Shown piece by piece: positions 8,479 to 17,882 of a DNA stretch of 64,000 nt. How positions within the stretch are numbered: the first letter of the stretch is position 1; each line of letters begins with the position of its first letter. Under the pieces are notes generated by a model. It saw only the letters and a list, made by a program, of their open reading frames with translations, was not told the origin of the DNA and ran no database searches. Source of the stretch: Mesonia maritima (GTDB lineage Bacteria; Bacteroidota; Bacteroidia; Flavobacteriales; Flavobacteriaceae); contig NZ_JBHLUA010000004.1 of NCBI RefSeq assembly GCF_042433895.1, positions 124,001 through 188,000 of the forward strand, read 5' to 3'. The position numbers and the translations under genes were made by a program.

Positions 8479-9957
8479 ATGCCCCACACTAGAGCTTATA
8501 GAGAATTACTTGAAAAGACTGCCCATTATGCTAAAATGGGTAGTTGGGAAGTAGATTTAATAAACCATACAATATATTGGAGTGATGTAACCAAGTTAAT
8601 TCATGGAGTTCCTCTTAATTTTGAATGTAATTTAAATGAAGCTATAAATTTCTTTAAGGATCCTGTTTCTAGAAAAAAGATAACGGAGTCCTTTGAAAAT
8701 GCAGTTAAATATGATCAAGAATATGATTTGAAACTTTTATTAACTACGGCAAAAAACAAAGAAATATGGGTAAGAGCCATTGGTATGCCTGTTTTTGAAA
8801 ATGGTACCTGCGTCAAGGTTTATGGCTTGTTTCAAGATATTGATGTTGAAGAAAGGCAACACAGCGAATTAAATAAACAATTACAATTTACTAATAATGT
8901 GTTTTTAAATTCAAGTATTGGAATAGTTATTTATGATAAGAACACTAATATATTTAAAGTAAATGAAGGGTTTTGTGAAATGTTGGGCTATACATCTTCA
9001 GAAATGAATAAAATGACATTTAGGGATTTTATTCATCCAGATGATTTAGAGGAATCATTAATAGGTCTTCAGAAACTAAAGAAGGGAAAAATAAAATCTT
9101 TTACTAAAGAAAAAAGATATAAGCACAAAAATGGGAAAACAATTTATATTCATTTAGTGTTAACGGTAATTCGTGATAAAGACCAAAATCCTATTCAATA
9201 CTTAGGACAGGTAATAGATTTAACCAAAGAACATGAAAGTAAAGAAAAACTAAAATCATATTTAAATGTAACTAAAGATCAAAACCAGCGTTTGCTAAAT
9301 TTTGCGCATATTGTATCTCATAATTTAAGGTCTCACTCTGGTAATTTAAAAATGTTATTGGATTTAATGAACATGCAATACAAAGACCAACTGAAAGAAA
9401 ATGAAATCATGCCACTTTTTGATCAAGCTATTGAAGGGCTGGGAGAAACCATACAAAATTTAAATGAAGTAGTTTTGGTACATACTTCAGATAAAAAGAA
9501 ATTTAAAAAACTTAATTTGATAAAATACTTAGATGCAAGTTTAGAAAGTATCTCTGCAATTATTAAAGATGAAAAGGTAGTTATAGAAAAGCCTCACGAA
9601 AAACAAGTAGATATTTTAGCGATTCCGGCTTACTTAGAAAGTATTTTATTAAATTTATTAACTAATGCTATCAAATATAGATCACCAGATAGACAATCAC
9701 ATATAGCTATTTCACTAGAAAATTCGGGTAGATTTATATCTTTAGCTGTGAAAGATAATGGATTAGGAATAGATTTAGTAAAGCATAAGGAAAAACTTTT
9801 TGGGATGTATAAAACTTTTCATGATCATAGCGATTCAAGAGGAATAGGTTTGTTTATAACAAAGAATCAAATTGAAGCGATGGGAGGTTTTATAGAAGTT
9901 GAAAGTGAAGTGAATAAAGGTTCATTATTTAAAGTTTATTTTAAAAATGGAAAATAA
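8479..9957 (+). CDS. Cytoplasmic PAS-PAS sensor histidine kinase
   Basis: The 492-residue protein has no signal peptide or membrane segment. Two PAS domains lie at about residues 10-125 and 135-250, the second with the S-box motif VNEGFCEMLGYTSSE and a PAC end (YLGQVIDLTKEH). The phosphoacceptor region FAHIVSHNLRSH places the probable phospho-histidine at H281. The ATPase domain has an N box at T395-K399 (LLTNAIKY), D426-N-G-L-G and R-G455-I-G-L. It phosphorylates the response regulator whose gene overlaps its last 11 bases. The stimulus is unknown. The start has no strong support but the PAS fold begins immediately after it. Confidence 0.92.
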   Translation: MPHTRAYRELLEKTAHYAKMGSWEVDLINHTIYWSDVTKLIHGVPLNFECNLNEAINFFKDPVSRKKITESFENAVKYDQEYDLKLLLTTAKNKEIWVRAIGMPVFENGTCVKVYGLFQDIDVEERQHSELNKQLQFTNNVFLNSSIGIVIYDKNTNIFKVNEGFCEMLGYTSSEMNKMTFRDFIHPDDLEESLIGLQKLKKGKIKSFTKEKRYKHKNGKTIYIHLVLTVIRDKDQNPIQYLGQVIDLTKEHESKEKLKSYLNVTKDQNQRLLNFAHIVSHNLRSHSGNLKMLLDLMNMQYKDQLKENEIMPLFDQAIEGLGETIQNLNEVVLVHTSDKKKFKKLNLIKYLDASLESISAIIKDEKVVIEKPHEKQVDILAIPAYLESILLNLLTNAIKYRSPDRQSHIAISLENSGRFISLAVKDNGLGIDLVKHKEKLFGMYKTFHDHSDSRGIGLFITKNQIEAMGGFIEVESEVNKGSLFKVYFKNGK

Positions 9958-10345
9958 AATTAATTTAGCTTGCATTATCGATGATGATCCGATTTTTGTT
10001 TTTGGGACTAAGAAAATTTTAGAATATTCAGGATATTGTGATACTTTTTTGGTTTTTAAAAATGGTCAAGAAGCCTATAAAAATTTACGTACTCTTATTC
10101 AGCAAAAATCGGTTTTACCTGATCTTATTTTTTTAGATATTAATATGCCTATTATGGATGGTTGGGAATTCTTAGAAGAAATAGAAAAAATAGATATTCC
10201 TAAGCAATTGAAAATTTTTATGGTAACCTCCTCAGAAACACCAGCAGATAGAGAAAAAGCCAAAGAATTTTCAGTTATTAAGAAGTACGTAGTGAAGCCT
10301 ATTACTCTAGATGTAATTAAAGATATTATTAAACAAATAGAATAA
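9947..10345 (+). CDS. Single-domain response regulator
   Basis: The 132-residue protein is a receiver domain only: acidic pocket D12-D13-D14, phosphoacceptor D64 in LIFLDINMPIMDGW, the T/S switch in MVTSSE and the conserved Lys in YVVKPI. There is no DNA-binding or enzymatic output domain, so it acts by protein contact or as a relay, like CheY or Spo0F. Its start codon lies inside the histidine kinase gene (11-base overlap), so the pair is translationally coupled and is very probably a cognate pair. Confidence 0.93.
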   Translation: MENKINLACIIDDDPIFVFGTKKILEYSGYCDTFLVFKNGQEAYKNLRTLIQQKSVLPDLIFLDINMPIMDGWEFLEEIEKIDIPKQLKIFMVTSSETPADREKAKEFSVIKKYVVKPITLDVIKDIIKQIE

Positions 10346-10370
10346 ATTAGTAAAAAAGCAGGCTAAATTT

Positions 10371-11063
10371 TTATAAATGCAAACCGCATTCGGTTTTCGG
10401 GTTGTTATTCCAACGACCAGAACGATCTTCACCAGGAACGGTACAATGTTTACAGCCAATAGAATGATAACCTTTTGAAACTAACGGATGAAAAGGAAGT
10501 TGGTGTTCCTCAATATATTTATCGCGTTCTTCTTTCGTGACATCTAAAAGCGGATAGAATTTTAAAATTTCACCACGTTCCTCAAAAATATTTAAAGAAG
10601 CACGATGATCGCTTTGCCATTCCATTAAACCGGAAACCCAAACCTTATAATTTTTTTTAATGCTTTCTAACGGTTGAACTTTATTTATGGAACAACAAAA
10701 ATCTGGATTTTTTTTCCAGGTTTCGTCTTTTGTTGTAAAATCGTGTTCTTCTTTTAAGGCGCTAATCGATTTTACATTTAAGCCATATTTTTCGGTAAGT
10801 GCTTTTTTGTAGCCTAAGGTTTCGTCAAAATGATAGCCGGTATCAATAAAAAATACTTCTTGTTCTTTATTTACTTCAGAAAATAATTTTAAAAGAAAAG
10901 CAGAAGTTGCAGCGAAAGAGCTGGTAAGCATAATTTCTTCCACATTAAAATCATTATAGATTTCTTCAATTCTTTTTTCTATTGAAAGTGGTTTGTATTT
11001 TTTGTTGAGTTTTTTTATTTCTTTAGCGGATAAAACGGCATTTTCATCAATAAGTTTTTCCAT
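10371..11063 (-). CDS. cysH: Assimilatory adenylylsulfate (APS) reductase, CysH family
   Basis: The 230-residue protein has the PAPS/APS reductase fold. Cysteines C123-C124 (DFCCSINKVQPL) and C204/C207 (GCKHC) are the 4Fe-4S ligands that mark the plant/bacterial APS-reductase subgroup, and the catalytic Cys is C226 in the ECGLHL tail. It reduces activated sulfate to sulfite with thioredoxin. The cluster motif argues for APS rather than PAPS as substrate, although some enzymes take both. The other sulfate-assimilation genes (cysD, cysN, sulfite reductase) are not next to it. A DUF1456 gene lies upstream in the same direction, with a 53-base gap. Confidence 0.9.
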   Translation of the reverse strand: MEKLIDENAVLSAKEIKKLNKKYKPLSIEKRIEEIYNDFNVEEIMLTSSFAATSAFLLKLFSEVNKEQEVFFIDTGYHFDETLGYKKALTEKYGLNVKSISALKEEHDFTTKDETWKKNPDFCCSINKVQPLESIKKNYKVWVSGLMEWQSDHRASLNIFEERGEILKFYPLLDVTKEERDKYIEEHQLPFHPLVSKGYHSIGCKHCTVPGEDRSGRWNNNPKTECGLHL

Positions 11064-11116
11064 AAAATAGAAGCTTTTTTTTAAAAGAGCAATTACACAA
11101 ATTTTTACTTGAAAGT

Positions 11117-11374
11117 TTATTCCGGTTTTTTAACGGGAGTTTTCTTTTTAGGCATCGGACCGCGAAGATGAATAATGAGTCCGTTTAGAAAATTCCGAAG
11201 AAATTGATCGCCACACTCTACATATTTTGGGTGATCTTCTTTTCTGAAAATTGCTCCAAGTTCAGCTTTGGTTACGTTAAAATCTACCAACTTGAAAATT
11301 TTAATAATATCGTCGTCCCGCAATTTGTGAGCGACACGTAATTTTTTAAAAATATCGTTATTGCTTAAAGCCAT
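11117..11374 (-). CDS. DUF1456 family protein, single-repeat form
   Basis: An 85-residue protein with one DUF1456 unit: NNDIFKKLRVAHKLRDDDII near the N-terminus and ELGAIFRKEDHPKYVECGDQ further on, then a basic proline-rich tail (PMPKKKTPVKKPE). The better-known member YehS has two such units and is about twice this length, so this is a half-length form. The role of the family is unknown to me. A TAAATTTG box lies 17 bases upstream. Confidence 0.8.
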   Translation of the reverse strand: MALSNNDIFKKLRVAHKLRDDDIIKIFKLVDFNVTKAELGAIFRKEDHPKYVECGDQFLRNFLNGLIIHLRGPMPKKKTPVKKPE

Positions 11375-11391
11375 AGTTTTTTTATGAAGTG

Positions 11392-11399
11392 CAAATTTA
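11392..11399 (-). promoter_or_regulatory. Candidate -7 box (TAAATTTG) for the DUF1456 gene
   Basis: Full TAnnTTTG match followed by C on the reverse strand, 17 bases before the ATG at 11374. cysH downstream may share this transcript. Confidence 0.4.
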
Positions 11400-11415
11400 C
11401 TGAAATTAAAACTGT

Positions 11416-12708
11416 TTATTTTTTAATTGGTAAAGAATTATAGAGTTTTTCAATTCGCTCAATATCGGTTGGGTTTTGCAAGGTATGTTTTGCATCGTCA
11501 AAAATTAATTTTGCTTCGTTTTGCAGCGCTTCTTGATAGATTTCATTTTTAGTTTTTTGATACAATAAATATTTAAACATAATCAGTAATTTCTGCATAC
11601 ATGAAATATCATTTTTACAGTAGGTTCTGTAAGAAGCCATAACTTGGTAAAGCAATTCCGGGAAATTAGTAGTGGTTACAAAAATTAAAGATTGATCGTC
11701 TTGCGTTAAAACGGTATCATCATTTTTTTGAAGTCGAAGTGCAAATAATTCAGTTAAATAATCTATCGTATTAATGGCGGTTCCGGGATCGTTAATTCCA
11801 GGTGACATGGCTTTCATGCCGATTTCAGTAATTTGTTTAAAGGCTAAAGCGTAATTGTCTTCTACAAATTCAGCTCGGGCATAATTAAAATTCGACAAGA
11901 TTTCATCGACTAAGTCCTCATCAATTTCTTTATTTACTTTTATAATAGGAATTCCTTTGAGTACAAAAACGCCTTGAATGGGTAGAATTTTTATTTTAAT
12001 ATCGTTTTCTAAGCAAATATCCATTAAATTATTCGCCGCAAATTTCTGAAAATACCCCGTTTCATTACTGTAGTAACTTACCCAATCGTCGGTTTCAGGA
12101 AAATTCGGAACTTCTTCATCTTCTTTTTTAATTAATTCTTCTAATCTCGTTTTTGCTTTGGTGTAAATAGAATCCAGGATATTATTCACCTGAATCGCCT
12201 GCGAAATACTATGAATAAAATACAGGAAGGCATAAAAACAACCCACTGTAAAAATAATTCCTAATAAAACTGAAAATCCCGGTAACTGATATTGTGCATC
12301 TTCTTTCGGATTAATTCCTACCAACGTAAAGGTATTGTAAAGAATGGTCGCTAAGTAAATCCCTAAAACATATTGGTGTTTTCTATTTGAAATTAATCCC
12401 GGTAAAACCCGTGGTGAAAAGTTACTTGAAGCCTGATTCAGTAAAACCATAACCATCGAAAAGCTAAAAACCATAATGGAAATAATTCCGCCGGTTAGGA
12501 AACTCAACAAGGTTTTAGCCGTGTCCGGATTGTTTATCACAAGTTCTGGAACATGCTCAATCACAAAAGAAGAAATTCCTTTTTTCTCCAAAAACAACAT
12601 TAACATCGCGAAGTGGAAACCAATAACGCTAAAAAATGTTGGGTAAAATGCTATTTTTCCTTCAATTGTATGAAAAAAACTCGCAAGCTTATTGTAAAGT
12701 GCTCTCAT
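11416..12708 (-). CDS. DUF2254 family membrane protein
   Basis: The 430-residue protein has four hydrophobic segments in its first 170 residues (around 15-40, 65-90, 110-130 and 140-165), followed by a soluble domain. The phrase ALKQITEIGMKAMSPGINDPGTAINTIDYL, represented here by its core MSPGINDPGTA, is the hallmark of DUF2254 proteins. The biochemical role is unknown. It is transcribed alone, opposite in direction to the Hsp20 gene upstream. Confidence 0.88.
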   Translation of the reverse strand: MRALYNKLASFFHTIEGKIAFYPTFFSVIGFHFAMLMLFLEKKGISSFVIEHVPELVINNPDTAKTLLSFLTGGIISIMVFSFSMVMVLLNQASSNFSPRVLPGLISNRKHQYVLGIYLATILYNTFTLVGINPKEDAQYQLPGFSVLLGIIFTVGCFYAFLYFIHSISQAIQVNNILDSIYTKAKTRLEELIKKEDEEVPNFPETDDWVSYYSNETGYFQKFAANNLMDICLENDIKIKILPIQGVFVLKGIPIIKVNKEIDEDLVDEILSNFNYARAEFVEDNYALAFKQITEIGMKAMSPGINDPGTAINTIDYLTELFALRLQKNDDTVLTQDDQSLIFVTTTNFPELLYQVMASYRTYCKNDISCMQKLLIMFKYLLYQKTKNEIYQEALQNEAKLIFDDAKHTLQNPTDIERIEKLYNSLPIKK

Positions 12709-12787
12709 GAATATAGATTACGATGCCAAGGTAGCAAGATTCCGTTAGAAATTTTCTACAGCTTAACAAAATTTTAATCGAAAAAAT

Positions 12788-12830
12788 GACAATTTGTCGT
12801 TTATTTAAAATGTTTTTAAGTCAAAATGAC
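12788..12830. promoter_or_regulatory. Two short palindromes upstream of hsp20 (candidate operator)
   Basis: GACAATTTGTC (12788-12798, 5+1+5) and GTCAAAATGAC (12820-12830, 4+3+4) lie 32 bases apart centre to centre, between the divergent DUF2254 and hsp20 starts and about 77-119 bases before hsp20. Both are built from GAC/GTC half sites. They could bind a stress regulator; no regulator is identified here. Confidence 0.4.
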
Positions 12831-12906
12831 AGTAAAAAATGAAATGGTACTTAAATTGTTTATATGCTATTGAAAAATTTAAACAATAACTTTAAAACAT
12901 AAAATT

Positions 12907-13344
12907 ATGAGCTTAGTAAAAAGAACAGACAATTGGTTACCATCTATTTTCGACGATATGTTTAAAACAGATTGGTTAGGCGGAACATCAAATGTAAATA
13001 ATATTGGTGTGAGCATTCCGGCGGTAAATATTAAAGAAAGTGAAGATAACTTTTTAGTTGAAGTTGCCGCACCCGGAAAAACAAAAGAAGATTTTAATAT
13101 TGAATTAGACAATGATGTGTTAACTATTTCTTCTGAAGAAAAGAAAGAAAACACCCAAGAAGAAAAAGGAAAGTTTACGCGTAGAGAATTTAGTTACAGT
13201 ACGTTTAAAAGAGCTTTTAGTTTACCGGAAACTGTAGAAAGTGCTAAAATTTCAGCTTCTTATGAAAACGGAGTTTTGTTGATCAACTTACCCAAACGTG
13301 AAGAAGCAAAAGTACAAACTAAACGAATGATTGAAATCGCGTAA
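12907..13344 (+). CDS. Hsp20/alpha-crystallin small heat-shock protein
   Basis: The 145-residue protein has the alpha-crystallin domain at about residues 38-140, from IPAVNIKESEDNFLVEVAAPG through DFNIELDNDVLTISSEEK to the A-x-x-x-N-G-V-L signature (ISASYENGVLLINLPK), with a short C-terminal tail. It is an ATP-independent holdase that keeps unfolded proteins soluble during stress. Single gene, flanked upstream by paired palindromes and downstream by a strong terminator, which fits stand-alone stress regulation. Confidence 0.95.
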   Translation: MSLVKRTDNWLPSIFDDMFKTDWLGGTSNVNNIGVSIPAVNIKESEDNFLVEVAAPGKTKEDFNIELDNDVLTISSEEKKENTQEEKGKFTRREFSYSTFKRAFSLPETVESAKISASYENGVLLINLPKREEAKVQTKRMIEIA

Positions 13345-13367
13345 ATGAATGTGATTTGATTAGTCAG

Positions 13368-13397
13368 AAAAAAGCCCGAGCAAGTTCGGGCTTTTTT
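13368..13397. terminator. Bidirectional intrinsic terminator between hsp20 and uvrB
   Basis: A perfect 12-base stem AAAAAAGCCCGA / TCGGGCTTTTTT with loop GCAAGT, 24 bases beyond the hsp20 stop and 68 bases beyond the convergent uvrB stop. T runs on both strands. Confidence 0.92.
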
Positions 13398-13464
13398 TAT
13401 TTTTTGAAATTATTTTGGAAACTAAAATGAGTTCAGTTTTCAAAAAATTGACTTATAAAATATT

Positions 13465-15471
13465 TTATTCCTTTTTAGTTTTCAGTTTTTCCTGTAACAT
13501 TTTTAATTCATCCCTAAATTTTGCAGCAGCCATAAAATCGAGATCTTTCGCGGCTTTTTCCATCTGTTTTCGAATTTCTCGAATACGATCTTCTAACTGA
13601 TTTTCATTGAAATAGGTAACTTTTTCTTCCGCAGCTTTTAAATTTGGCGCGGCTTCAAATTTATACGGTTCGGGTTTTCTTCCTGCAAGCGTGTTATCTA
13701 ACGATTTATTGAGTGCCGTTGGCGTAATATTATGTTTAGTGTTATAATCGATTTGTTTTTCACGGCGGTATTCCGTTTCATCAATTGTTTTTTGCATACT
13801 GTTCGTGATTTTATCAGCATACATAATCGCTTTTCCTTCTAAATGTCGCGCGGCTCTACCAATAGTTTGCGTAAGTGAACGATTGCTTCGTAAAAAACCT
13901 TCTTTATCGGCATCTAAAATTGCAACTAACGAAACTTCAGGTAAATCTAAACCTTCCCGCAATAAATTTACACCTACTAAAACATCAAACAAACCGCGAC
14001 GTAAATCTTGCATTATTTCTACCCGTTCCAAGGTGTCGATATCACTATGAATATAACGACAACGAATATCTATTCGGCTTAAATATTTGGTAAGTTCTTC
14101 CGCCATTCGTTTGGTTAACGTCGTGACCAAGGTTCGCTGATCTTTTTCTACTCGAACTTGAATTTCTTCAATTAAATCATCTATTTGATTTAAACTCGGG
14201 CGAACTTCAATTACCGGATCTAGTAAACCTGTCGGTCGAATAACTTGCTCCACATAAACGCCGCCACTTTTCTGAAGTTCATAATCTGCCGGTGTGGCAC
14301 TTACATAAACCACTTGATTTTGAAGCGTTTCAAATTCTTCAAATTTTAACGGTCGGTTATCCATCGCAGCGGGAAGTCTAAACCCATATTCTACCAAATT
14401 TTCTTTTCGCGAACGGTCGCCGCCATACATTGCGCCAACTTGTGGAATCGTAACGTGACTTTCGTCAACAATCATTAAATAATCATCGGGAAAATAATCG
14501 AGCAAACAGAAAGGTCTGCTTCCAGGTTTTCTTCCGTCGAGATAACGTGAATAATTTTCAATTCCAGAACAATACCCTAATTCTTTAATCATTTCAAGAT
14601 CAAAATTAGTTCGTTCTTCCAAGCGTTTCGCTTCTAAAGGTTTCGCGATATCTTTAAAATAATTTATCTGTTTTCCTAAATCTAAGGTAATCTGGTCAAT
14701 AGCGCTATTTAACACATCAGGCGAAGTCACAAACATATTTGCCGGATAAATATTTAACCGACTATATTTTTCGATCACTTCATTGCTTTGCGGATCAAAC
14801 GCTTCAATTTCTTCAATCTCATCTCCAAAAAAATGAATTCTGAAAGCGTCATCTGCATAACCCGGAAAAATATCTACCGTATCGCCTTTTATTCTGAAAT
14901 TTCCATGTTGAAATTCAGCTTCGGTACGAGAATATAAACTTTGTACCAAGCGCTGCAATAATTTGGTTCTAGAAATTTGCTGATCGCGTTGAATTGAAAT
15001 TACATTTTTCTGAAATTCTACCGGATTTCCAATACCATAAAGACAACTTACCGAAGCGACAACCAGAACATCGCGACGTCCCGATAGTAGGGAAGAAGTG
15101 GTGCTTAAACGTAACTTTTCAATTTCATCATTAATCGATAAATCTTTTTCAATATATGTTCCTGAAGTAGGAATGTAAGCTTCCGGTTGATAATAATCGT
15201 AATACGAAACAAAATATTCTACCGCGTTATTCGGGAAGAATGCTTTAAATTCATTATATAATTGAGCTGCTAAAGTTTTATTATGCGCTAAAACTAAAGT
15301 TGGTCGTTCAACTTTCTCAATGACATTTGCCATTGTAAAGGTCTTACCAGAACCGGTAACTCCAAGCAAAGTTTGGTATTTTTCTTTAGAATTTATACCG
15401 TCGACCAATTGCCGAATTGCTTCCGGTTGATCTCCAGTAGGTTGAAAGGTAGATTCGATGTTAAATTTCAT
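13465..15471 (-). CDS. uvrB: Excinuclease ABC subunit UvrB
   Basis: The 668-residue protein starts MKFNIESTFQPTGDQPEAIR and has Walker A (LLGVTGSGKTFTMANV), the beta-hairpin region (YYDYYQPEAYIP), helicase motifs LVYVSATPADYE, LVGVNLLREGLDLPEVSLV and QTIGRAARH, and a C-terminal UVR domain that contacts UvrC (EDRIREIRKQMEKAAKDLDF). It verifies DNA damage and loads UvrC in nucleotide excision repair. Length is typical. It is monocistronic; uvrA starts the right edge of this window about 47 kb away, and uvrC was not seen. Confidence 0.98.
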   Translation of the reverse strand: MKFNIESTFQPTGDQPEAIRQLVDGINSKEKYQTLLGVTGSGKTFTMANVIEKVERPTLVLAHNKTLAAQLYNEFKAFFPNNAVEYFVSYYDYYQPEAYIPTSGTYIEKDLSINDEIEKLRLSTTSSLLSGRRDVLVVASVSCLYGIGNPVEFQKNVISIQRDQQISRTKLLQRLVQSLYSRTEAEFQHGNFRIKGDTVDIFPGYADDAFRIHFFGDEIEEIEAFDPQSNEVIEKYSRLNIYPANMFVTSPDVLNSAIDQITLDLGKQINYFKDIAKPLEAKRLEERTNFDLEMIKELGYCSGIENYSRYLDGRKPGSRPFCLLDYFPDDYLMIVDESHVTIPQVGAMYGGDRSRKENLVEYGFRLPAAMDNRPLKFEEFETLQNQVVYVSATPADYELQKSGGVYVEQVIRPTGLLDPVIEVRPSLNQIDDLIEEIQVRVEKDQRTLVTTLTKRMAEELTKYLSRIDIRCRYIHSDIDTLERVEIMQDLRRGLFDVLVGVNLLREGLDLPEVSLVAILDADKEGFLRSNRSLTQTIGRAARHLEGKAIMYADKITNSMQKTIDETEYRREKQIDYNTKHNITPTALNKSLDNTLAGRKPEPYKFEAAPNLKAAEEKVTYFNENQLEDRIREIRKQMEKAAKDLDFMAAAKFRDELKMLQEKLKTKKE

Positions 15472-15537
15472 CAGGGCTTTACTTAAAATTAAACGCTATT
15501 CAGTTAGAACCAAAATCAGTTTAAAATTAAACATTTG

Positions 15538-17862
15538 CTATCGTAATAATGTGAAATGTCCCTTAAATTCTGAACTGTTTTTAAAGCTAACGGTAAACCA
15601 ATAATCGTTTGCCGGTAGATTTTTTCCATTCAACGTTCCGTTCCACGATTGGTAAGGTGAAAGTTGATAAATAAGCTTTCCGAAACGGTCGTAAATAAAT
15701 ATTTTTTCAACTTCCAGGTTTTCACGATTAGCACCAATTAATTTCCACGTATCGTTGTAACCATCGTTGTTTGGCGTGAAAAATCGCATGTAATCTACTA
15801 CGCTAATTTTTTTAGAAACAATTCCGCAGCCATTTAAATCTTTAATATATAAGGTGTGTGTTCCGGCTTTTATAGTGAAAATGTTATTTTTTTGAAATGG
15901 AAGTTCATCGATAGCATAAACATAATCTCCAATTCCTTTCGCTAAAATTTCAACTGAAAAATTGCCAAGTTCTCCCAAAAGTTTATGGTCAATTTTTGCT
16001 TTTCCAGATTCAACCACGGTAATTGTATTGGTTATTGAGCAATTATACGTCACTCCATCAATTATTTCGGTAGCTGTAATTTCAACTTTGTAATCACCTT
16101 TTTCAGTTACCGAAAGTGTTGAAGAAGTTGAACCATTTTCCCAGAGATAAGAATAGGAATCGGAATTATTTTTTGTTCCAGCTGAAATAATTATTTCTTC
16201 ATCATTTTCGCAAAATCCTTGTGTGGTTTGTTCCAAATCAATTTGAGGCGAAAGAACAGATTTTAAAACCACGGGGACAATACCTTGACAAGAATTTGTT
16301 CCGGCTCTGGCATAAACCGTTTCTGGAAGATTTTCCGCAGAAATTTCTTGGGAATTTTCAATTGAATTTTGTTGTGAAATTGCATATTCAATAGAAGTGT
16401 AAAATGTGATTCCTTGTACTTGCGAACCAATTTCAGTTTCAATAGCCATCGAAGCGGCTTGTAAATTATAACTTACTAAAGAAGTTGGTGTTTCGGCACA
16501 TTCAACTAAAGAAACTGAATTGAAAACGGAAGAAGAAGTTTCTAAAGTTAACGAGACGACAATATAACAACCGGCTTGATTTTCAATTCGAGCAAAAATT
16601 ATTTGATTTGGCGTTGTATTTTGGAAATTTTCTGGATTTTGGATTCGGTTTATGTCATTTTCAGCATCAGATTGATCTAAGAAAAAATCACTTACAATGA
16701 GATTTTGATTATTGTTGGTTAAATCAGAATTCGCTAAATTCAGATTAAAAGTTGAAAGTCCGTCGTCATCTGCATCACATTCTGAGAGCGTTTGGTTATT
16801 GATACTTGAAAAATCCACATATTCTATTTGTATATTATCTTCTGCTGTACAACCATTTCCGTAGTCGATAACCACTTTATAAGTTCCCGGATTTGAAACT
16901 ACATATTCGGTTTCTGTACTTCCCGAAATTAGTAGAGTTTGCATGCCATTTTCAACTTTAAACCAACTATAATTTTGAGGCGTATTTCCATTATTTTGAA
17001 CATTGAGCGTAAAATTTTCACCATTACAAAGCGCATTTTGTCCAATTTTATCTGGTCCTAAATCTGCCCCGATATTAAAACTTCCGCCTTCTAAAAAAAC
17101 GGCAGAATCATAACGATAATTTTGCTCATCAGCGATAATAAGTTTAATATGATAAGTAGAATTAGGCGTTACATTTGCTTGCGCGGTAAGCGAAGCGGTT
17201 TGCCCGTTAAAATTTATAGGACTGTTGCTTCCATTAAATGAACCAAAATATTCTTCATTTTCGGCTTCACAACCGCCGGGAATTTCAGGATGAACGGTGG
17301 TAACTTGAACCGGAATTTGGGTACCAGGAATTACCGCAATATTAGTGTACGTTCCACCGATAGGTTTAATGAGAAAAGCAAAAACATCAGAATAAATACA
17401 GGTGTTAGAATTTCCTTCTTGATATTCTTCAGAAGCAAAAATATAATTAAATTGAATAGAGTTCGCATTAGGTGTAAAATCGAATTCAATTACTGTGGCG
17501 TTCAACGTGTTATTCACTCCTAAAACATTTTCCAGATCTGGGTCACTTCCCCAATTTGATGCATCGTCGTCACTTAAGCTATTATTTGGTCCCGGAACAT
17601 TTGATAATCTTCCGGTACTCATTACAATTCCTTCAGCGTAGGGGAAATTCCCGCCATTATTTTGAAAATAACCAAAGCTTTTCTCATTATTAAAACTGCC
17701 ACTAACGGAATTCGTAACATTTACATTTTCGATACAACCACTATTTATAAGAATATCTTCCACCAACTCTTGAGCAGTATACGTATTGGAATTAACCGAA
17801 ATGTTTTGGCTGAAAATTAGTTGCGTTGAACTAAATAAAAGAAACAATAAAATGCGCTTCAA
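15538..17862 (-). CDS. T9SS type B secreted protein with choice-of-anchor L domain
   Basis: A 774-residue secreted protein with a signal peptide (MKRILLFLLFSSTQLIFSQN). Residues about 45-265 are a choice-of-anchor-L type domain (AEGIVMSTGRLSNVPGPNNS, FNYIFASEEYQEG, DVFAFLIKP). An Ig/PKD-like segment follows (about 268-350), then two copies of an approximately 85-residue repeat (358-442 and 451-535), another Ig-like segment (TQGFCENDEEIIISAG), and the C-terminal gliding-motility/T9SS type B sorting domain (about 693-774: FFTPNNDGYNDTW, IYDRFGKLIY, FKGHFTLLR). It is exported across the outer membrane by the type IX system, encoded elsewhere, and is likely surface attached or released. First of three tandem cargo genes; spacing 92 bases to the next. 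Confidence 0.9.
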   Translation of the reverse strand: MKRILLFLLFSSTQLIFSQNISVNSNTYTAQELVEDILINSGCIENVNVTNSVSGSFNNEKSFGYFQNNGGNFPYAEGIVMSTGRLSNVPGPNNSLSDDDASNWGSDPDLENVLGVNNTLNATVIEFDFTPNANSIQFNYIFASEEYQEGNSNTCIYSDVFAFLIKPIGGTYTNIAVIPGTQIPVQVTTVHPEIPGGCEAENEEYFGSFNGSNSPINFNGQTASLTAQANVTPNSTYHIKLIIADEQNYRYDSAVFLEGGSFNIGADLGPDKIGQNALCNGENFTLNVQNNGNTPQNYSWFKVENGMQTLLISGSTETEYVVSNPGTYKVVIDYGNGCTAEDNIQIEYVDFSSINNQTLSECDADDDGLSTFNLNLANSDLTNNNQNLIVSDFFLDQSDAENDINRIQNPENFQNTTPNQIIFARIENQAGCYIVVSLTLETSSSVFNSVSLVECAETPTSLVSYNLQAASMAIETEIGSQVQGITFYTSIEYAISQQNSIENSQEISAENLPETVYARAGTNSCQGIVPVVLKSVLSPQIDLEQTTQGFCENDEEIIISAGTKNNSDSYSYLWENGSTSSTLSVTEKGDYKVEITATEIIDGVTYNCSITNTITVVESGKAKIDHKLLGELGNFSVEILAKGIGDYVYAIDELPFQKNNIFTIKAGTHTLYIKDLNGCGIVSKKISVVDYMRFFTPNNDGYNDTWKLIGANRENLEVEKIFIYDRFGKLIYQLSPYQSWNGTLNGKNLPANDYWFTVSFKNSSEFKGHFTLLR

Positions 17863-17882
17863 AACTTAAATTTTTGGGTGTG

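Noticed and set aside
12879..13154. A 91-residue open frame antisense to hsp20
   Set aside because: It overlaps the conserved Hsp20 coding region and its composition is the reverse-complement of that gene; there is no promoter or motif of its own.
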